Below are positions 47,886 to 59,668 of a stretch of 64,000 nucleotides of DNA, piece by piece. The translations under genes were made by a program, and so were the position numbers. How positions within the stretch are numbered: the stretch's first letter is position 1; each line of letters starts with the position of its first letter. The DNA is taken from assembly GCA_028023455.1 (NCBI GenBank), contig JAQFVV010012420.1, positions 5,599,770 to 5,663,769 of the forward strand. Reading direction: 5' to 3'. The notes under the pieces were generated by a model. It was not told the origin of the DNA and ran no database searches. It saw only the letters and a program-made list of their open reading frames with translations. Source of the DNA: Epiperipatus broadwayi. Taxonomy: Eukaryota; Onychophora; Udeonychophora; Euonychophora; Peripatidae.

Positions 47886-49470
47886 AAAAAAATTCTATTT
47901 CTTCACCTGCTTCTTTTAATATATCAATTACAATTCCATCATTACCTGGAGCCTTCCCTTTCTTCATAAATTTAATTGCATGTCTCACTTCCTCATTCAA
48001 AATTCTGGGCAATTCAGAAGATATAATATGTATAGGAGGCACTTGTTCTTTATTACTATATAATTCTTGATAGAAGTCTTCTACACATTTTATGATGTCA
48101 TCTCTCTTTTTAGTAATAATGCCATCTTTTTTTCTTATTGCAGATATAAATTTCCTACCAATACCAAAATGTTGTTTTACACTCTTTAGACTTTTATTCT
48201 CTTCTACAGCTTTCCTTGCTAGTTCACAATTATACTTTCTTATATCATTTTCAACTCTTTTCCACACCATTTTACAAAATTCGAGATATTCAATCTTTTT
48301 TAATGCATCATTGTTGTATATCCTCATATTCCTTCTTTTCTTCATAAATTCTCTAGTCTCAGTAGAAATTTTATTGGTCAATTGCTGCTTTTTTCTACCA
48401 GCTATCTTTGTTGCAGTTTTTAAAAGTGTATCACTTATTTTCCTATTAATGTCATTCAAATCTGAATCATGTTCAAAATCTACTAATACTTGAAACCGAT
48501 TTGTAAGTTCTAATTTAAATTCATTAGAATGTTTCTGAAGATTAGGAATATCAACTGTAAATATTGTTTTTCTTAATAATTTTTGTCTCTCTAGTTTTGC
48601 ATTAACATGTATCTTACATCTTACTAATCGATGATCACTTCCTGTGTTAAATTTATTAAGAACATTACAATCTTGAAATATGTATTTTCTGTTAGTCAAA
48701 ATATAATCCAATTCTGCTGTACCTTCATTTGGATGCTTCCATGTCCATTTCCTTTTAACATTTTTTTCAAAAAAAGAATTCATAATATAAAGTTTTTCTT
48801 TTTCTGCAAACTCCACAAGTCTATGTCCTCTCTCATTTCTATTACCATAACCAAAATTACCTACAGCATTTTCATCTTTCATTTGTTTACCAATTCTAGC
48901 ATTAAAGTCTCCCATAACAATTTTAAAATGTTGTTTACTCTGATCAAAAGCCTTTTGTACATCCATATAAAAATCTTCTATAACTTCATCACTATGAGAA
49001 CTTGTTGGGGCATAAACCTGAATTATCTGCATTTGGTATCTGCTATTAAGTTGTAAAACTAATCTTGCCACTCTGTCTGATACACCATCAATCTCCACAA
49101 TGTTATTCTTCCATTTTTTATTTATAATGAATCCTACTCCACTTGTATTTCCAATATTTGTGCCTTTATAGTAGAGTATATGTCCACTTTTTAAATCAAT
49201 TGTTTCTTCACCTTTTCTTCTAACTTCACAAAGTCCAATAATGTCCCATTTAATATAAGACAGTTCTTCTTCTAACTCTTGCAATCTTCCTTCACTTGAA
49301 AGTGATCTGCAGTTGTAAGTACCTAAATAAAAAGTCATCATCAAATGGCAGCCTGAGTCCGCAATCAGGGGATTCTTAGCACCCTCCGCCTTTGGCCACC
49401 AACCGCTGCCTTGGTTGGTGACTTTACAGCCTCCTGGGAATAAGGGCCATGATTTATTTTTGTCTGTCAT
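47884..49470 (-). CDS. RTE LINE ORF, endonuclease and linker (frameshifted end)
   Basis: This 528-codon frame starts at ATG 49470. Residues 50-270 form an AP-type endonuclease: GTYNCRSL, GLCEVRRKG with the catalytic Glu, VYAPTS, GDFNARIG and GSDHRLVRC with the Asp-His pair. The endonuclease nicks target DNA to start target-primed reverse transcription. A linker of about 200 residues rich in Lys and Glu follows, and the end (GKAPGNDGI) is the start of the RT domain. The frame then runs into a stop because of the T7 run at 47886-47892; a change of one base there would explain the break. Alternative starts exist at M44 and M45, just before the endonuclease. Confidence 0.88.
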   Translation of the reverse strand: MTDKNKSWPLFPGGCKVTNQGSGWWPKAEGAKNPLIADSGCHLMMTFYLGTYNCRSLSSEGRLQELEEELSYIKWDIIGLCEVRRKGEETIDLKSGHILYYKGTNIGNTSGVGFIINKKWKNNIVEIDGVSDRVARLVLQLNSRYQMQIIQVYAPTSSHSDEVIEDFYMDVQKAFDQSKQHFKIVMGDFNARIGKQMKDENAVGNFGYGNRNERGHRLVEFAEKEKLYIMNSFFEKNVKRKWTWKHPNEGTAELDYILTNRKYIFQDCNVLNKFNTGSDHRLVRCKIHVNAKLERQKLLRKTIFTVDIPNLQKHSNEFKLELTNRFQVLVDFEHDSDLNDINRKISDTLLKTATKIAGRKKQQLTNKISTETREFMKKRRNMRIYNNDALKKIEYLEFCKMVWKRVENDIRKYNCELARKAVEENKSLKSVKQHFGIGRKFISAIRKKDGIITKKRDDIIKCVEDFYQELYSNKEQVPPIHIISSELPRILNEEVRHAIKFMKKGKAPGNDGIVIDILKEAGEEIEFF

Positions 49471-49735
49471 GATTGTATATATTGAAAAAATATTCTTAAA
49501 CTCGGAGGTAAAAAGCCAATAAACTCACCACACTGGCTAATGCGTATTGGTGAGCAGCCCATCCATGTTCGTATACTATATGAATAATCACATAGTAATA
49601 ACAGCTGCAATGACAAGAACGTATGGAGTGGACATTAGGAATTTGCCCTGCTCGGTTCCTTTAAGGCCTCCAAGAGGAATCAAAGGGTCTTTTTTCAGCT
49701 AATAGCAAACTCCTTTCTTTTGATATGAGGTCTAA

Positions 49736-51297
49736 ATTGTTGAGAAATGATCGAATTTAGAATAGTGAAAATTTAATAAAAATAGTAATAATAATAATGT
49801 TTATAATTTGATTTTTTTATCAACTGTTAATATTAGGGTTTTTAGCAGGCATGTGACGAGACTGCGTTTCTCTTGACTGGAAAAATCTACAATTGAATCG
49901 ACAGAAAGTAGCGTTCTTGACTTGAAAATCGGGAATTGAACAAACAGCAGGAAAAGTTAAGTTTTTATTTCTTTTAAGAAAAGAAAAAAAACTTTTTGCT
50001 CTGTAAAAAAAATATTAACGTTTTAATATTTATAGTTTCAAGAAGTTGATCTTTAATTTAAGATTGGCAGGAATGAATTAGTGACTTAAGTTATTCTGCA
50101 AGCTAAATTTCATTATAATAGAAATAATGCAAAGGAAATCTCAAACTATTAAAAATTAACTGTTGTCTTTAAAAGCTATTTTTATATATAATTAAGCCAA
50201 GTTATAAATAATAGTTTATAAAAGGAATCAGTAAATGTATTTGGGGTAAAAAAACAGTGCTGTGGCACTTTCCAGTTAACTTCTATGTCATTAGGAAATT
50301 ATGGAATTATGAAATTATAAAATTTTTCATCAGAATGTCTATCTCAAGAATGCTGGTGTACTGCCATCTTCCATGGATTCATATGGTTAGGAAAGATATT
50401 TCATATGTGTTTGTTTCAATCAAGGAGCATGAGATATATAAATAACAACAGAGTTGCCATGGATATTGATATTTTTTGAACTGAATGCTTGCTTTACTCA
50501 AGATAAATTATGTCTTATTCAAAGTGATGATTATTATTATTTTTTGCTTTTGTCTTTTTTATTTGAAAGTTTATATATTGTAATTTTTTTTATTGTGTGT
50601 TTAAAATTCATTTTTCAAATTCGATCACTTACCATTTAAAAGTAGAACCAGTGGATGGATAATGTCATATTGATTTAAATTAAAAAAGGAATCCCCTTCA
50701 ATTGATATGTATTATTTTTTTTTAATAAAAGTAAATTTTCAGATTCCTCTAGAATTCCACATTAATTCATCAAGGTGACCTCAGCTCAAGTAAGTTTTTT
50801 TTTATATATTTAATATTAAGAGAAAGTCTTTAGGACAACAAGACTAAATAATCTACTAATATTTACTTGTAATTTTGTTTTATTCTGAATGCACAATTAA
50901 CCCACTGAGTAAATGGTCTTTAGCTGTCATTGATTTCTACCATGACTTATACACACATATAAATAAATGGGAGTGGAGCAGTTATAATTATAATATATTT
51001 ATCCTAGCCTAAAAATATTATAATAATTATTTTAATGGGATAGTTTTATAATTAGTGAGCTTTCATTGCGCTTTTCTTTATTTTGTTTTATGTACATATT
51101 TAATGAATTATATAGTATTATTTTGTATATAATATACTTCAAATTATTTTGTTTCTGTTGTATGAAGCCATCAAGATGTTAGAAAAACCATTCTTGATAA
51201 TCGAATATTTATTTATTTTATTATTTTTTGTTTGTAAATATCATTTTTATATGTTTGATAATAAATTAAGTTGTTTAAACCAATCTGATCTCTGTTT
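49736..51297. other. intergenic DNA
   Basis: No gene seen. The 62-codon plus frame at 50257-50445 lies in a slightly less AT-rich patch but shows no motif. The rest is AT-rich. Confidence 0.5.
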
Positions 51298-51440
51298 GAT
51301 CATCACCATAATCATTGTGCATTGATGCCATTAGATATTGATCATCATCATCATATTATGAATTTATACTATTAAAGGTTGGATGATCATCATCAGCATT
51401 GTATATTGCTTTTATAAAGAAGTGATCATCATCAGTATTT
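51298..51440. repeat. decayed tandem repeat of about 42 bp
   Basis: GATCATC with following ATCA triplets starts at 51298, 51340, 51385 and 51424, spaced 42, 45 and 39 bases. The sequence between is only loosely alike. Confidence 0.5.
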
Positions 51441-51479
51441 TTTTACATCTGTGCTTATATATAGGCATACTTGGTTTAT

Positions 51480-51930
51480 AAGTGAGTAAGTCTATCCCTG
51501 AAGAGAGTTGACTGCAAGAACTCCCTGGGTTTGAATTCCGTGGTGTAATGGGGCCAAAAAAGGGAGGTGTAATGAATATGCACTGGTCTAAGTTACATTG
51601 AAATATTCTTAGTAAATTATAAGTTAGTATATTGAAAATAGATGTGCAATGGAATTGGGCATTTCATTGTGACATCTTTAGCATCCTATTCAAAGGCCTA
51701 GGTCTGACAGTAGTGAGATGTGTTTCTTTTGTTAGATGCCATTCTTGATTCAGTAACATCTGACGCACCCAAATATGTCATTGAATCATGAAATTTGGAT
51801 ATGATTTGTCATAGGTTGGTTGACACATTTCATCCAAATCATCCAACTACTTAGTCATATTTGCATCATCTTATGGTGAACCCAATGGTTCCGGTATATC
51901 TGGCACATCAACTTTGGGGTAGCAGGTTCC

Positions 51931-51995
<65 letters not shown>
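51480..51995 (+). repeat. possible tRNA-headed element ending in (AT)n
   Basis: GGGTTTGAATTCC (51528-51541) resembles a B box; the A box is weak. The following 400 bases are less AT-rich than the flanks, end with GGGGTAGCAGGTTCC and are followed by a pure (AT)n run of nearly 60 bases (51937-51995). It could be a SINE-like or other non-autonomous element. No duplicate was found in the window. Confidence 0.35.
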
Positions 51996-51996
<1 letters not shown>

Positions 51997-52899
51997 TAAA
52001 CAATGATAAAGATATGTATAAGAGATTGTGATCCAAGCCCACAGATGAGTGCTGGTTCAGCACAAAATGTATATCTCGGGGTATCATACATCTTTTTCAC
52101 ATATCTTTGGTCATATGTTTATGATTACCCCCATCCACAAGGTGTTAAAAGTGGATAAAAAACAGTCCCTACCTTGCATGAGAGTACTACAGAAATATTA
52201 TTCATTAAATGGATAATTCCTACTCTAATGAACGATTAATATATATATATATATATATAAACCATTCTCTCATGCATATTATTAAAAAATGAACTGATAT
52301 CAACATATATGAAATTTTTTATATCAAAATATTTGAAATTGTTTCTGCCAACTTCTCTAGAAGAAAGAAACTAGGAACCTACCTAAAATATTTTAGTGCT
52401 ATATTGCCTTGTAAGTGACCTATAACAAATGTATAAAATATATATATTTATTTATATTAAATCTCAATTTTAAAATTTTATCCAAATAAACTAATCAAAA
52501 ATAAACAAATAGAGGTTCTAACTTAAAAGCATTTAATCAACTGCATTTAATGTGGAGTCATGAATGTTTTGAACTCTTTTTTTTATCTAAGACAGAGTTA
52601 TTAATTCTGTTAGGGAAATTTAAATAATTTAAATAATTGAATAAATATCACTATGTGAACATATATAATAATTTAACTCTGTAGTCAGACTAAATCTATC
52701 TTATACAGATATTTTTTATCTTTATCAGCTCTTTTATGTCCTTCTACAGTTATTCAATAACATTTGTTGTTTTGAATATGTAGGAGTATATAAATTAGAA
52801 CTAATTTTTAGTCCAATATATATTACTATTATTTAAAGGATTTTGTTTTAGCATAAAGATTGATGATACATTTTCCTATGCTAGATTACTTAATTTTTT
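51996..52899. other. intergenic DNA with (AT)n
   Basis: AT-rich sequence with another (AT)n run at 52241-52259. Nothing coding recognised. Confidence 0.5.
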
Positions 52900-54310
52900 T
52901 TCTTTTGTTTTGGCAATAGCTTTTTTGTTTTAACAATATGAAATTTTTCCTTACCATCCTCCAATTATGTTTAAGAAGTCAAATGTATGTTTTTATGCAG
53001 TCTATTTTGTTTGAAATACTTTGGTTTATTTGGTTATGTTCATTGGTGTGTTGTATATAAATTTACATTGGTATTTGAGATCAGGTTGGTTATTTTTGTA
53101 CAGTACTGTGTGAAGTAATACCATAGAGATCAGAAGGATTTGATAATGGTTTTTGAATGGAGGTGTTTTGTATTTAAAGATTGGTTGTTTTGCACACTGA
53201 TGTGTTTTAGTACTTTTGAGATCTCAAGGTTTGCAAAACCTCTCTGGATAATTTTTATGTGGTCTTTGGCTTTGCAGTAGAAACATTGTGAAGGTACATC
53301 CTTGAAAATAATAATTAGTAGAGATGTGTCAGTGTCATATAATGTAAAAATGTCAGTGGCTTGCACTTCCTTTTTAAGAGTTATATAAAATGTAGCAGTA
53401 TTTGTTAATATATGGAATGAAGCTCTTTTCTCCAAGAGATCTTTAAAGTTGGAAATTTTGCCATAGTTAATGAGTAGAAATTGTAATTTTTTTTCACTAT
53501 AATTAATATGACAATTTTGGATTTTTTTTGCTAAGGTGCTCACAATGTCTATATAACAAATAATTTTGTTGTTTAAAAATTTGATGCATTCTTGAAATAT
53601 ATTTTTTGTATCTTATTATGGAATTCCAATATTAGGTATCTGTTATTGAAATGATCCAGGACTTTATATAGCATTTTCCAAAGATTTTTTTCTGTTAAGA
53701 AAGTATATAATTCTTCAGTAGGGAAAATTTATAATAGATATATTGATATTTGCTGTGGCTAATATTAGTTATTTTATTTTTAAATTTTAGAAATGATTTT
53801 AGAACCATGGTGGGTACTGTTAAATTAAATTTCTGTGTAATATTAGAATAATTTTCTTCAGTTATTTTATCTATATTCATTCGATTATTTAATGATCTTT
53901 GATTTTCATCATTATAAATTATATTTAAAAGGTCATCAATATTTTCTTGATCTATTGTTATGATTTTAAGGTTATTATTATTTTTTTCTGTAGAAAAAGA
54001 TAAATCATTATTTTTAGATTTTTTTTTTAAGTCGTGTGATTCATCAACTTACTTCCTTTTATTGCATTATTAGAACTATCAGCATTTTTGATTGCACTGG
54101 CATAGTTAAATGAGAATAATTTTCAAATTGTAAATTTTCTGATAAAATTTTCATTTTATTGGAGATGATTTCAACTGCAGTTTCTGAATTATTAATATAA
54201 GGATTTGTAGCAACAGTTTTAACAATTGTACACAATTAAAAACATTATAATTCTGATCTGAATTTTCTGATGTATTTAGAAATATTTGACATTTTAAAAA
54301 TATAAAACAA
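52900..54310 (-). pseudogene. LINE ORF1/gag-like fragment with zinc-knuckle remnant
   Basis: The 137-codon frame 53543-53130 contains SQCFYCKAKDHIK. This is C-x2-C-x4-H; the fourth zinc ligand, expected four to five residues later, is missing. Such knuckles occur in ORF1 proteins of LINEs and in gag. Upstream on the minus strand (54310-53695) lie further Asn/Lys/Ile-rich open pieces that may belong to the same protein. I see no reverse transcriptase downstream on this strand, so the fragment is isolated. The low complexity of the region leaves room for error. Confidence 0.45.
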
Positions 54311-54504
54311 AATCAAATATTTTCTTATTTTTTTATTAAATTTATAATATATTTAAGCCCAAAGTGAGCTTATTTTCTTGAATGATATTTACTCTCTACT
54401 TATTTTTTTTTTTTTGAGCTTTTATTTTGCAAGAATTATATTTACAAAAACCTATGTAATAAGAGCTGATCTACTAGTTAACTGCTTTTAAAAACTGCGA
54501 CCTA

Positions 54505-54550
54505 GTGACTACTACTACTACTATTACTACTAGTACTACTAATAATAATC
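54505..54550. repeat. (ACT)n microsatellite
   Basis: About nine ACT triplets with two changes, followed by AAT triplets. Confidence 0.8.
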
Positions 54551-54713
54551 AATTTATTTCTTTGTAAATAACAATTTAATGGCCAAAAATATTTATAGCT
54601 ATAATATAATGATAGAAATATTACCTATTGGGACTTCCAACATATATAACTTTAAGCTTATTTTTAAATGGTTTTTGACTTAAATGGAAAGTATCTACTT
54701 CCTTAAACATATT

Positions 54714-54907
54714 AAAAAAAACATACAAGTACTTCTCTATAAAGCTGTTCTAATATTTCAACAGCAGACTTGTTTTCATCAGAAAGCATGGCAAAATGGT
54801 TATTTCCAGAATTTAAATAGCTATTTTGCTGTGCTTTCAGATGAAAACCAGTCTGCTAGTTGAAATATTAACACAACTTTATAGAGAAATAATTGTGTGT
54901 TTTTATT
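54714..54907. repeat. foldback with coding-like arms
   Basis: The arm 54733-54799 is repeated inverted at 54820-54888, with similarity reaching out to about 54714 and 54907. Both arms read outward as a similar peptide: SDENKSAVEILEQLYREVL on the minus strand and SDENQSA then, after a stop, ILTQLYREI on the plus strand. So the arms appear to come from a coding sequence, perhaps a retroelement protein, that was copied in inverted orientation. The source protein is not recognised. Confidence 0.7.
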
Positions 54908-55189
54908 ATGTTTTTATTTTTCATTTAGTTAGTTCATATATTCATTATTTTCATAATTCCTTAAACATATTGTTATATTCTAGTGGTGGTCTACAATTGG
55001 GTGAATAAGTAACAACTTTTTAATGTATGTATGTAAAATAAATCTTGATTTCTTGAATTAAAATTTTGACTTTTAAAGGAAATGTTAGTAGTCATATATT
55101 CTAATGATATATTGCCATGTATTAATTTAAATAAGTACATTGTGTCTTCTATTAGTATTTTATTGTATGTAGTATGTTTTTATTTATGT

Positions 55190-55800
55190 AGTCATCATCA
55201 TAAATGTATATATCTATAATAAATTTATTTTGAACTTTTTGCAGGTTATTAATGGTTGAACAATTGTATATATTCCATATGATAGATCCATAATATAGAA
55301 CTTGTATTATTGGGATGATTAAAAAGTAGCTTGTAAGATTCTAATTTGGTTATAATATTTAGTCTCAAGATCAAACCCATAATTTTGTGGATTTATGTAT
55401 TGTTATTTGAATGTGCTCTTGAAAGTCATTTACTAGTAAAATTAATACCCAGATCTTTCTGCATAAAACTCCTGGTGTTTTATCCATTAATATAATAATA
55501 AACAATATTAATCATAGTTTTCTTGGAATAAGATATTGTATTAAATTTATTTGTCATAATTTGCATATTATTAGTTTCATATCATTTACCAAAATTTTAT
55601 TAACATAACTTTGCAATATTTTTATATCATTCACATTTCTGATATCTAATAATATTTTGATGTCATAAGCTTAATATAGAATGTTTTTTTCTTATATCAT
55701 AGATATCAAATCAGATGTATATAAGACAAAAAATAGGTCTAAGAATACTTTTTACCGGTAACCATAATTGATGTTTCTTCGCTAACAAACATGTAGCTTT
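55190..55800 (-). pseudogene. CR1/Jockey-type LINE reverse transcriptase fragment
   Basis: On the minus strand SILRPIFCLIYI (near 55750) matches the RT motif GS-x-LGP-x-LF-x-IYIND. DIKILLDIRNVNDIKILQ (near 55640) matches the region after the catalytic ADD box, whose own codons are lost. VLYYGSIIWNIYN and LQKVQNKFI (near 55300-55240) match the C-terminal YGS-x-IW and E-x-VQ-x-KF part. Stops and shifts are frequent. It is the same broad class as the fragment at 41930-43140 but not closely alike. Confidence 0.7.
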
Positions 55801-56449
55801 TTTTCTACCTACTTAGTAGCAATATTTGTAATATTCCCAGGACTCACATAATACATCAAATAAATTCTAATTAAACAATTATAAAATTTGCAATAAGTCA
55901 CTAAAATAATTAGTACTCTTTTGTAAAATATAATAATAAATGTAGCACTAAATAAAATTCTTATATATTATCATCTAATCTAGATTCTAAAATTATCATT
56001 ATCTCAGGTTCATCTTATTCTAATAATTACATATAAAATAATATAGTGAAATATAATGAGGGATTTTACAAATTCTCAACTATACTACAAAATAATAATA
56101 AACAAAATAAAATATCTCAAGTCTCTTAATATTTCACATCTACTTATTTTTTTCCCATCAATAAAACACAATTACAATTATAAACTTTTAAAGCATAATA
56201 TTTAATCTCTTTAATAAGTTCAAAATATTTTCATATCATATTATGCTTTAAAATTATTATCCCACTTTTATATGGCATATTCAGAAATATCGGGCTTTCA
56301 ATATAATTATTATATCAATAATTTATGCTTAGCAATAATAATATCTTCTACAATGATAATCTTAATAACTATAATATTTCTTTTATAGATAATGTACTTT
56401 AATGTAATCGTATAATTAATTCTTGTAATACATGTGTGTGGATGAGGAA
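55801..56449. other. intergenic DNA, nothing recognised
   Basis: AT-rich sequence without motifs on either strand. Confidence 0.5.
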
Positions 56450-59400
56450 GTCAATAAATCACTTGGACATAATAAATAAAGAAACTCTCAAGACGTGATA
56501 TAAATTCAAAGCAACAATAACAAATTTATTTTTAAAAAACATTATTTAAATTTACAAAATATAATTTTACAGAATCTGAATATTCAAAATTTAAATGATA
56601 AAAAAAAATTATATTCAAAAATATTTACATAAGGAATTAAAAAACAACATTAAACTGAACAGTAATATTATTACCATCTTTTAAACTTATAATAGTAATA
56701 TTCCACATCACCATTGTAATTTCAAAATAATATCAATAATTATTAGGATTCGATACATAAAGTTATATATAAATAAGAGCATATATTTTTATACTTTAAA
56801 AATTATAATCATAGTGATATTCCCACCATTGTAACTTCAAAATAAGATTAATAGCTCCTAAAGTTTAATACATAAAATTATTCCTAGGCAATAACACGTA
56901 TTTTGTACATTTTTCAACAAAATTTTTATTTTATCATCCAGGTAAATCATCAATAGCATCATATGGTAATAGAGAAAAACATCTCTGTTAGTATAAATTT
57001 GTTCTCCATTTTGACTACAAAATTTCTATAATAATTCCATAATTTTATCCTATTTAATTTACCTTATTCGTGAGAATAATCATATTATTTTAAATAATCT
57101 AAAATGACTTATATGTGTCATACTCATTCATCCTCTCATCATCAAAATATGCATTTGATATTTTAGTGATCTGTATTATTATTACTATTAGGAATATTAA
57201 ATCATTCCATTATCTTTATCCATATTAAATAAATATCATTTGTGATAAATCTTTTTATCTTCTTGCACTCAACAAATACTAACAACATTATATAAACCAG
57301 TTATTATTCTTTCAAAGATTTTATAACTATAACATTCATTATGCAAGATCCAGTGCTGATAAACTATGATTAAAGTAAGGGATACAAAAACTACAATAAT
57401 TCAAACAAGTAATAAAATATCATGATTGCAGTGCTTAAGGCCACATATTCTTGTGTCTACTTTAAATTCCTGTCATGTACATACAGACTCTGTTAACTGT
57501 ACTTTATTTATCAATTCACATTATATTTCACAGATACTCTTTATATTTAAACATCCCTATGATTCAGAATTTTGTGTCCATACCTACTACTGTCTTGTAC
57601 CACTATAGTTTATCTTCTTCACTCAGAATACTTCCTTTACCATTGCATACAATTCTATCAACTTGACATAAAATAATTTTTAAACTTCACTTCAAAAAAG
57701 TCCCTAAAATGATATCAAGAAGTTTCAAAATATTATATACACAAATGATTTTAAATACTTCTTTATAACACTTTCATTTCAATACTTTGTTCTATTAAAT
57801 AATCCAGAAATCAACATATTTATTTGTATCTAAACAGATAAAGTCTAGAATTATATATTTATAATTAAACATGATATTTACACTATGCATACTTTGGCAT
57901 TCATAAATTATCAAAAAAATTAGATATCTCACATAATACATTTTTACACTTTCATATGATGTTCCAAAAATCAATTAATATATTATAAATTATAAAAATA
58001 ATCATAACCAAGCACCATAATAGATAAATAAACATACATAAAATATTACTATAGTTAATAAACCATTTACTTTCATCTTAAATATTAGGATTAAATAGAA
58101 TGAATCCATCCTTTTCTTCAATGTCCATGCATATAAAAAGTTATAGGCACTTTACCTTTTCAGAAAATATTAAATTTTCTGTCACATATTTATTTTTCTT
58201 TATTTAAAATTTTTTTAAATACTTTAAATAAACCTTATCTCTAAACAATATTAATTGACATATTATTTTTTATATCTAAAACAACTAATAATAATGAAAA
58301 ATAATAATTTAAATTACTATAAAGACCCTTGGGTTGCTTGCTGCTAAGTTGAAAGGAGAGAGCAGTTACCATGGCAATTCAAGTTCACTGAACAGATTTT
58401 TTTTCTTCATTCTTTCTGCTTGTTCCAGATGCGATAAAATACAAAATATTATATCAGTTAAAAACTAGTAGAAATTTTGTCCATCTCTTGTTGATAAAAG
58501 TTTTTCTGATAAAGTTCACTTTATTCATCAAGGACGACACAAATTTCAGAGGAGAATTCACCATAAAATCAATTATTTCATCAGATAATTTTTTTCACAT
58601 TTAAACATTTTCCTTGCTTATCCAGGCCTTTAATAAATCATTACAAAAAATATTTTCTTTGGGAAGCACTTATTAAAATTTTATAAGATAATTTTATTTA
58701 TCATTTTTAAAATTTCAACAAATAATTTTTTCAATTCAAAATTATTTTTTACATACATACATGCATCTGGCTAATAATAATTTTTAATATAGAATTCTTT
58801 TAACTTTAAGATTTCTTTCTTTCTCTTGTGCACATTCTTAATTACTTGCAAAATTTTCATAAAGTTTAGCATTCGAATAATATTTCCCGAGATTTAATAA
58901 GAATTTTAAAATAACATTAAGAGTTAGCTTCTTCTTCAGACTAATAATAAAATCTTTTTATATTAGATTTAAAACACTTTAACTTCATTTGCTCATCATT
59001 TGCAAAATACTGAACATTCATTCAGTCCATCAAAACTAATAGCAGATAGATCATAAATGATACATTTGCAGATAATAGGAAAAAAAATGCATAAATATAA
59101 AGTTCATTTTCATGCATTATTTGACTTGCACATGTTATTCTTTTTTCTTTTAAATGGGAGATAGCTTTCCATATAATTTCTAATGATTCTCCCATAAATA
59201 ACATGGGTATGAAAATCTCAGAATAGTTTATATTTTTGAGTATTTATTATTAATATCAAATAAAATTGTCCTTTCAACACATACATATAATTAAATATAC
59301 ATTTCTTATGAGTTCTATATATGCTTGTTTCTGTATGGTTCCATTTTTGACATTGTTTTTTACTATTAGTACAATGATTAGATAACTCACATCTGCCTCC

Positions 59401-59668
59401 ATCAATTAACAAGGTTTCATTAAACTTTATACAAATTTACCAATAGGAAATATATTTGTTTGTTCCATAGTAGAATACATTAAATAGACTTCTTAATATT
59501 ATTAATCATTTGAAATTATATTTAATACTTTACTGATAAGAAAATAAAATATTTATAATACTTAATTTATTTAACTTGAATTGATTTCAATTGCTAGAAT
59601 CTCACTACACTGTCTGACTTAAGTTGAACACCTATATTTATAATCTTTATTCCTTATTATTTGATTGG
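56450..59668 (-). other. possible non-coding transcription unit B
   Basis: On the minus strand the stretch starts with CCAATCAAAT (59668) and TATAAATAT (59642), 26 bases apart, and ends near 56530-56490 with AATAAATTTGTTA and then GTCTTGAG. Unit A on the plus strand starts with the same words and ends AATAAACTTTGTTA then GTCTTGAT. Both are about 3.1-3.2 kb. The plus strand here has far more C than G in places (for example 57601-57660), so the minus strand is G-rich, as in unit A. I could not align the interiors by eye, so a shared origin is not shown. No ORF is convincing. Confidence 0.3.
59634..59668 (-). promoter_or_regulatory. CCAAT plus TATA promoter-like pair
   Basis: The minus strand reads CCAATCAAAT and, 26 bases on, TATAAATAT. 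It mirrors the pair at 27032-27067. Confidence 0.4.

Larger units (their letters stand above)
46500..49735 (-). mobile_element. RTE-type LINE, nearly complete
   Basis: The element reads on the minus strand: a 5' leader (49735-49471), endonuclease and reverse transcriptase, and a 3' end with seven or more ATGATG-type triplets (46503-46524). RTE LINEs have a single main ORF with AP-type endonuclease and RT and end in a short triplet repeat, exactly as here. Only two frameshifts are seen: at a T7 run (47886-47892) and at 47206/47207, where eight bases present in the copy at 23.1 kb are missing. A decayed copy is at 22420-24540. The good state of the ORF suggests late activity of the family in this genome. 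The 5' end at about 49735 is a guess from base composition. Confidence 0.9.

Noticed and set aside
46547-49056. Plus-strand open frames of 86-141 codons across the RTE LINE
   Set aside because: They are antisense shadows of the LINE ORF, rich in Ser, Phe and Ile without motifs.
51298-51440. CRISPR-like array of spaced GATCATC repeats
   Set aside because: The repeats are triplet-type words with irregular spacing in a eukaryotic, retroelement-rich setting; this is a decayed tandem repeat.
53130-54310. Host gene coding for a zinc-knuckle protein
   Set aside because: The knuckle lacks its last ligand, frames are broken, and adjacent sequence includes LINE fragments; a retroelement origin is more likely.
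54713-54790. Hammerhead-ribozyme-like core (CTGATGA, short stem, GAAA) on the minus strand
   Set aside because: Hammerheads are known in Penelope-like elements, so I checked. The putative stem II is only about four pairs with an extra A, no stem III or cleavage triplet follows, and the bases read as a peptide in the foldback arms.
57426-57666. Two overlapping plus-strand frames of 60 and 63 codons
   Set aside because: They overlap each other, have no motif and lie antisense to the possible transcription unit B; composition explains them.
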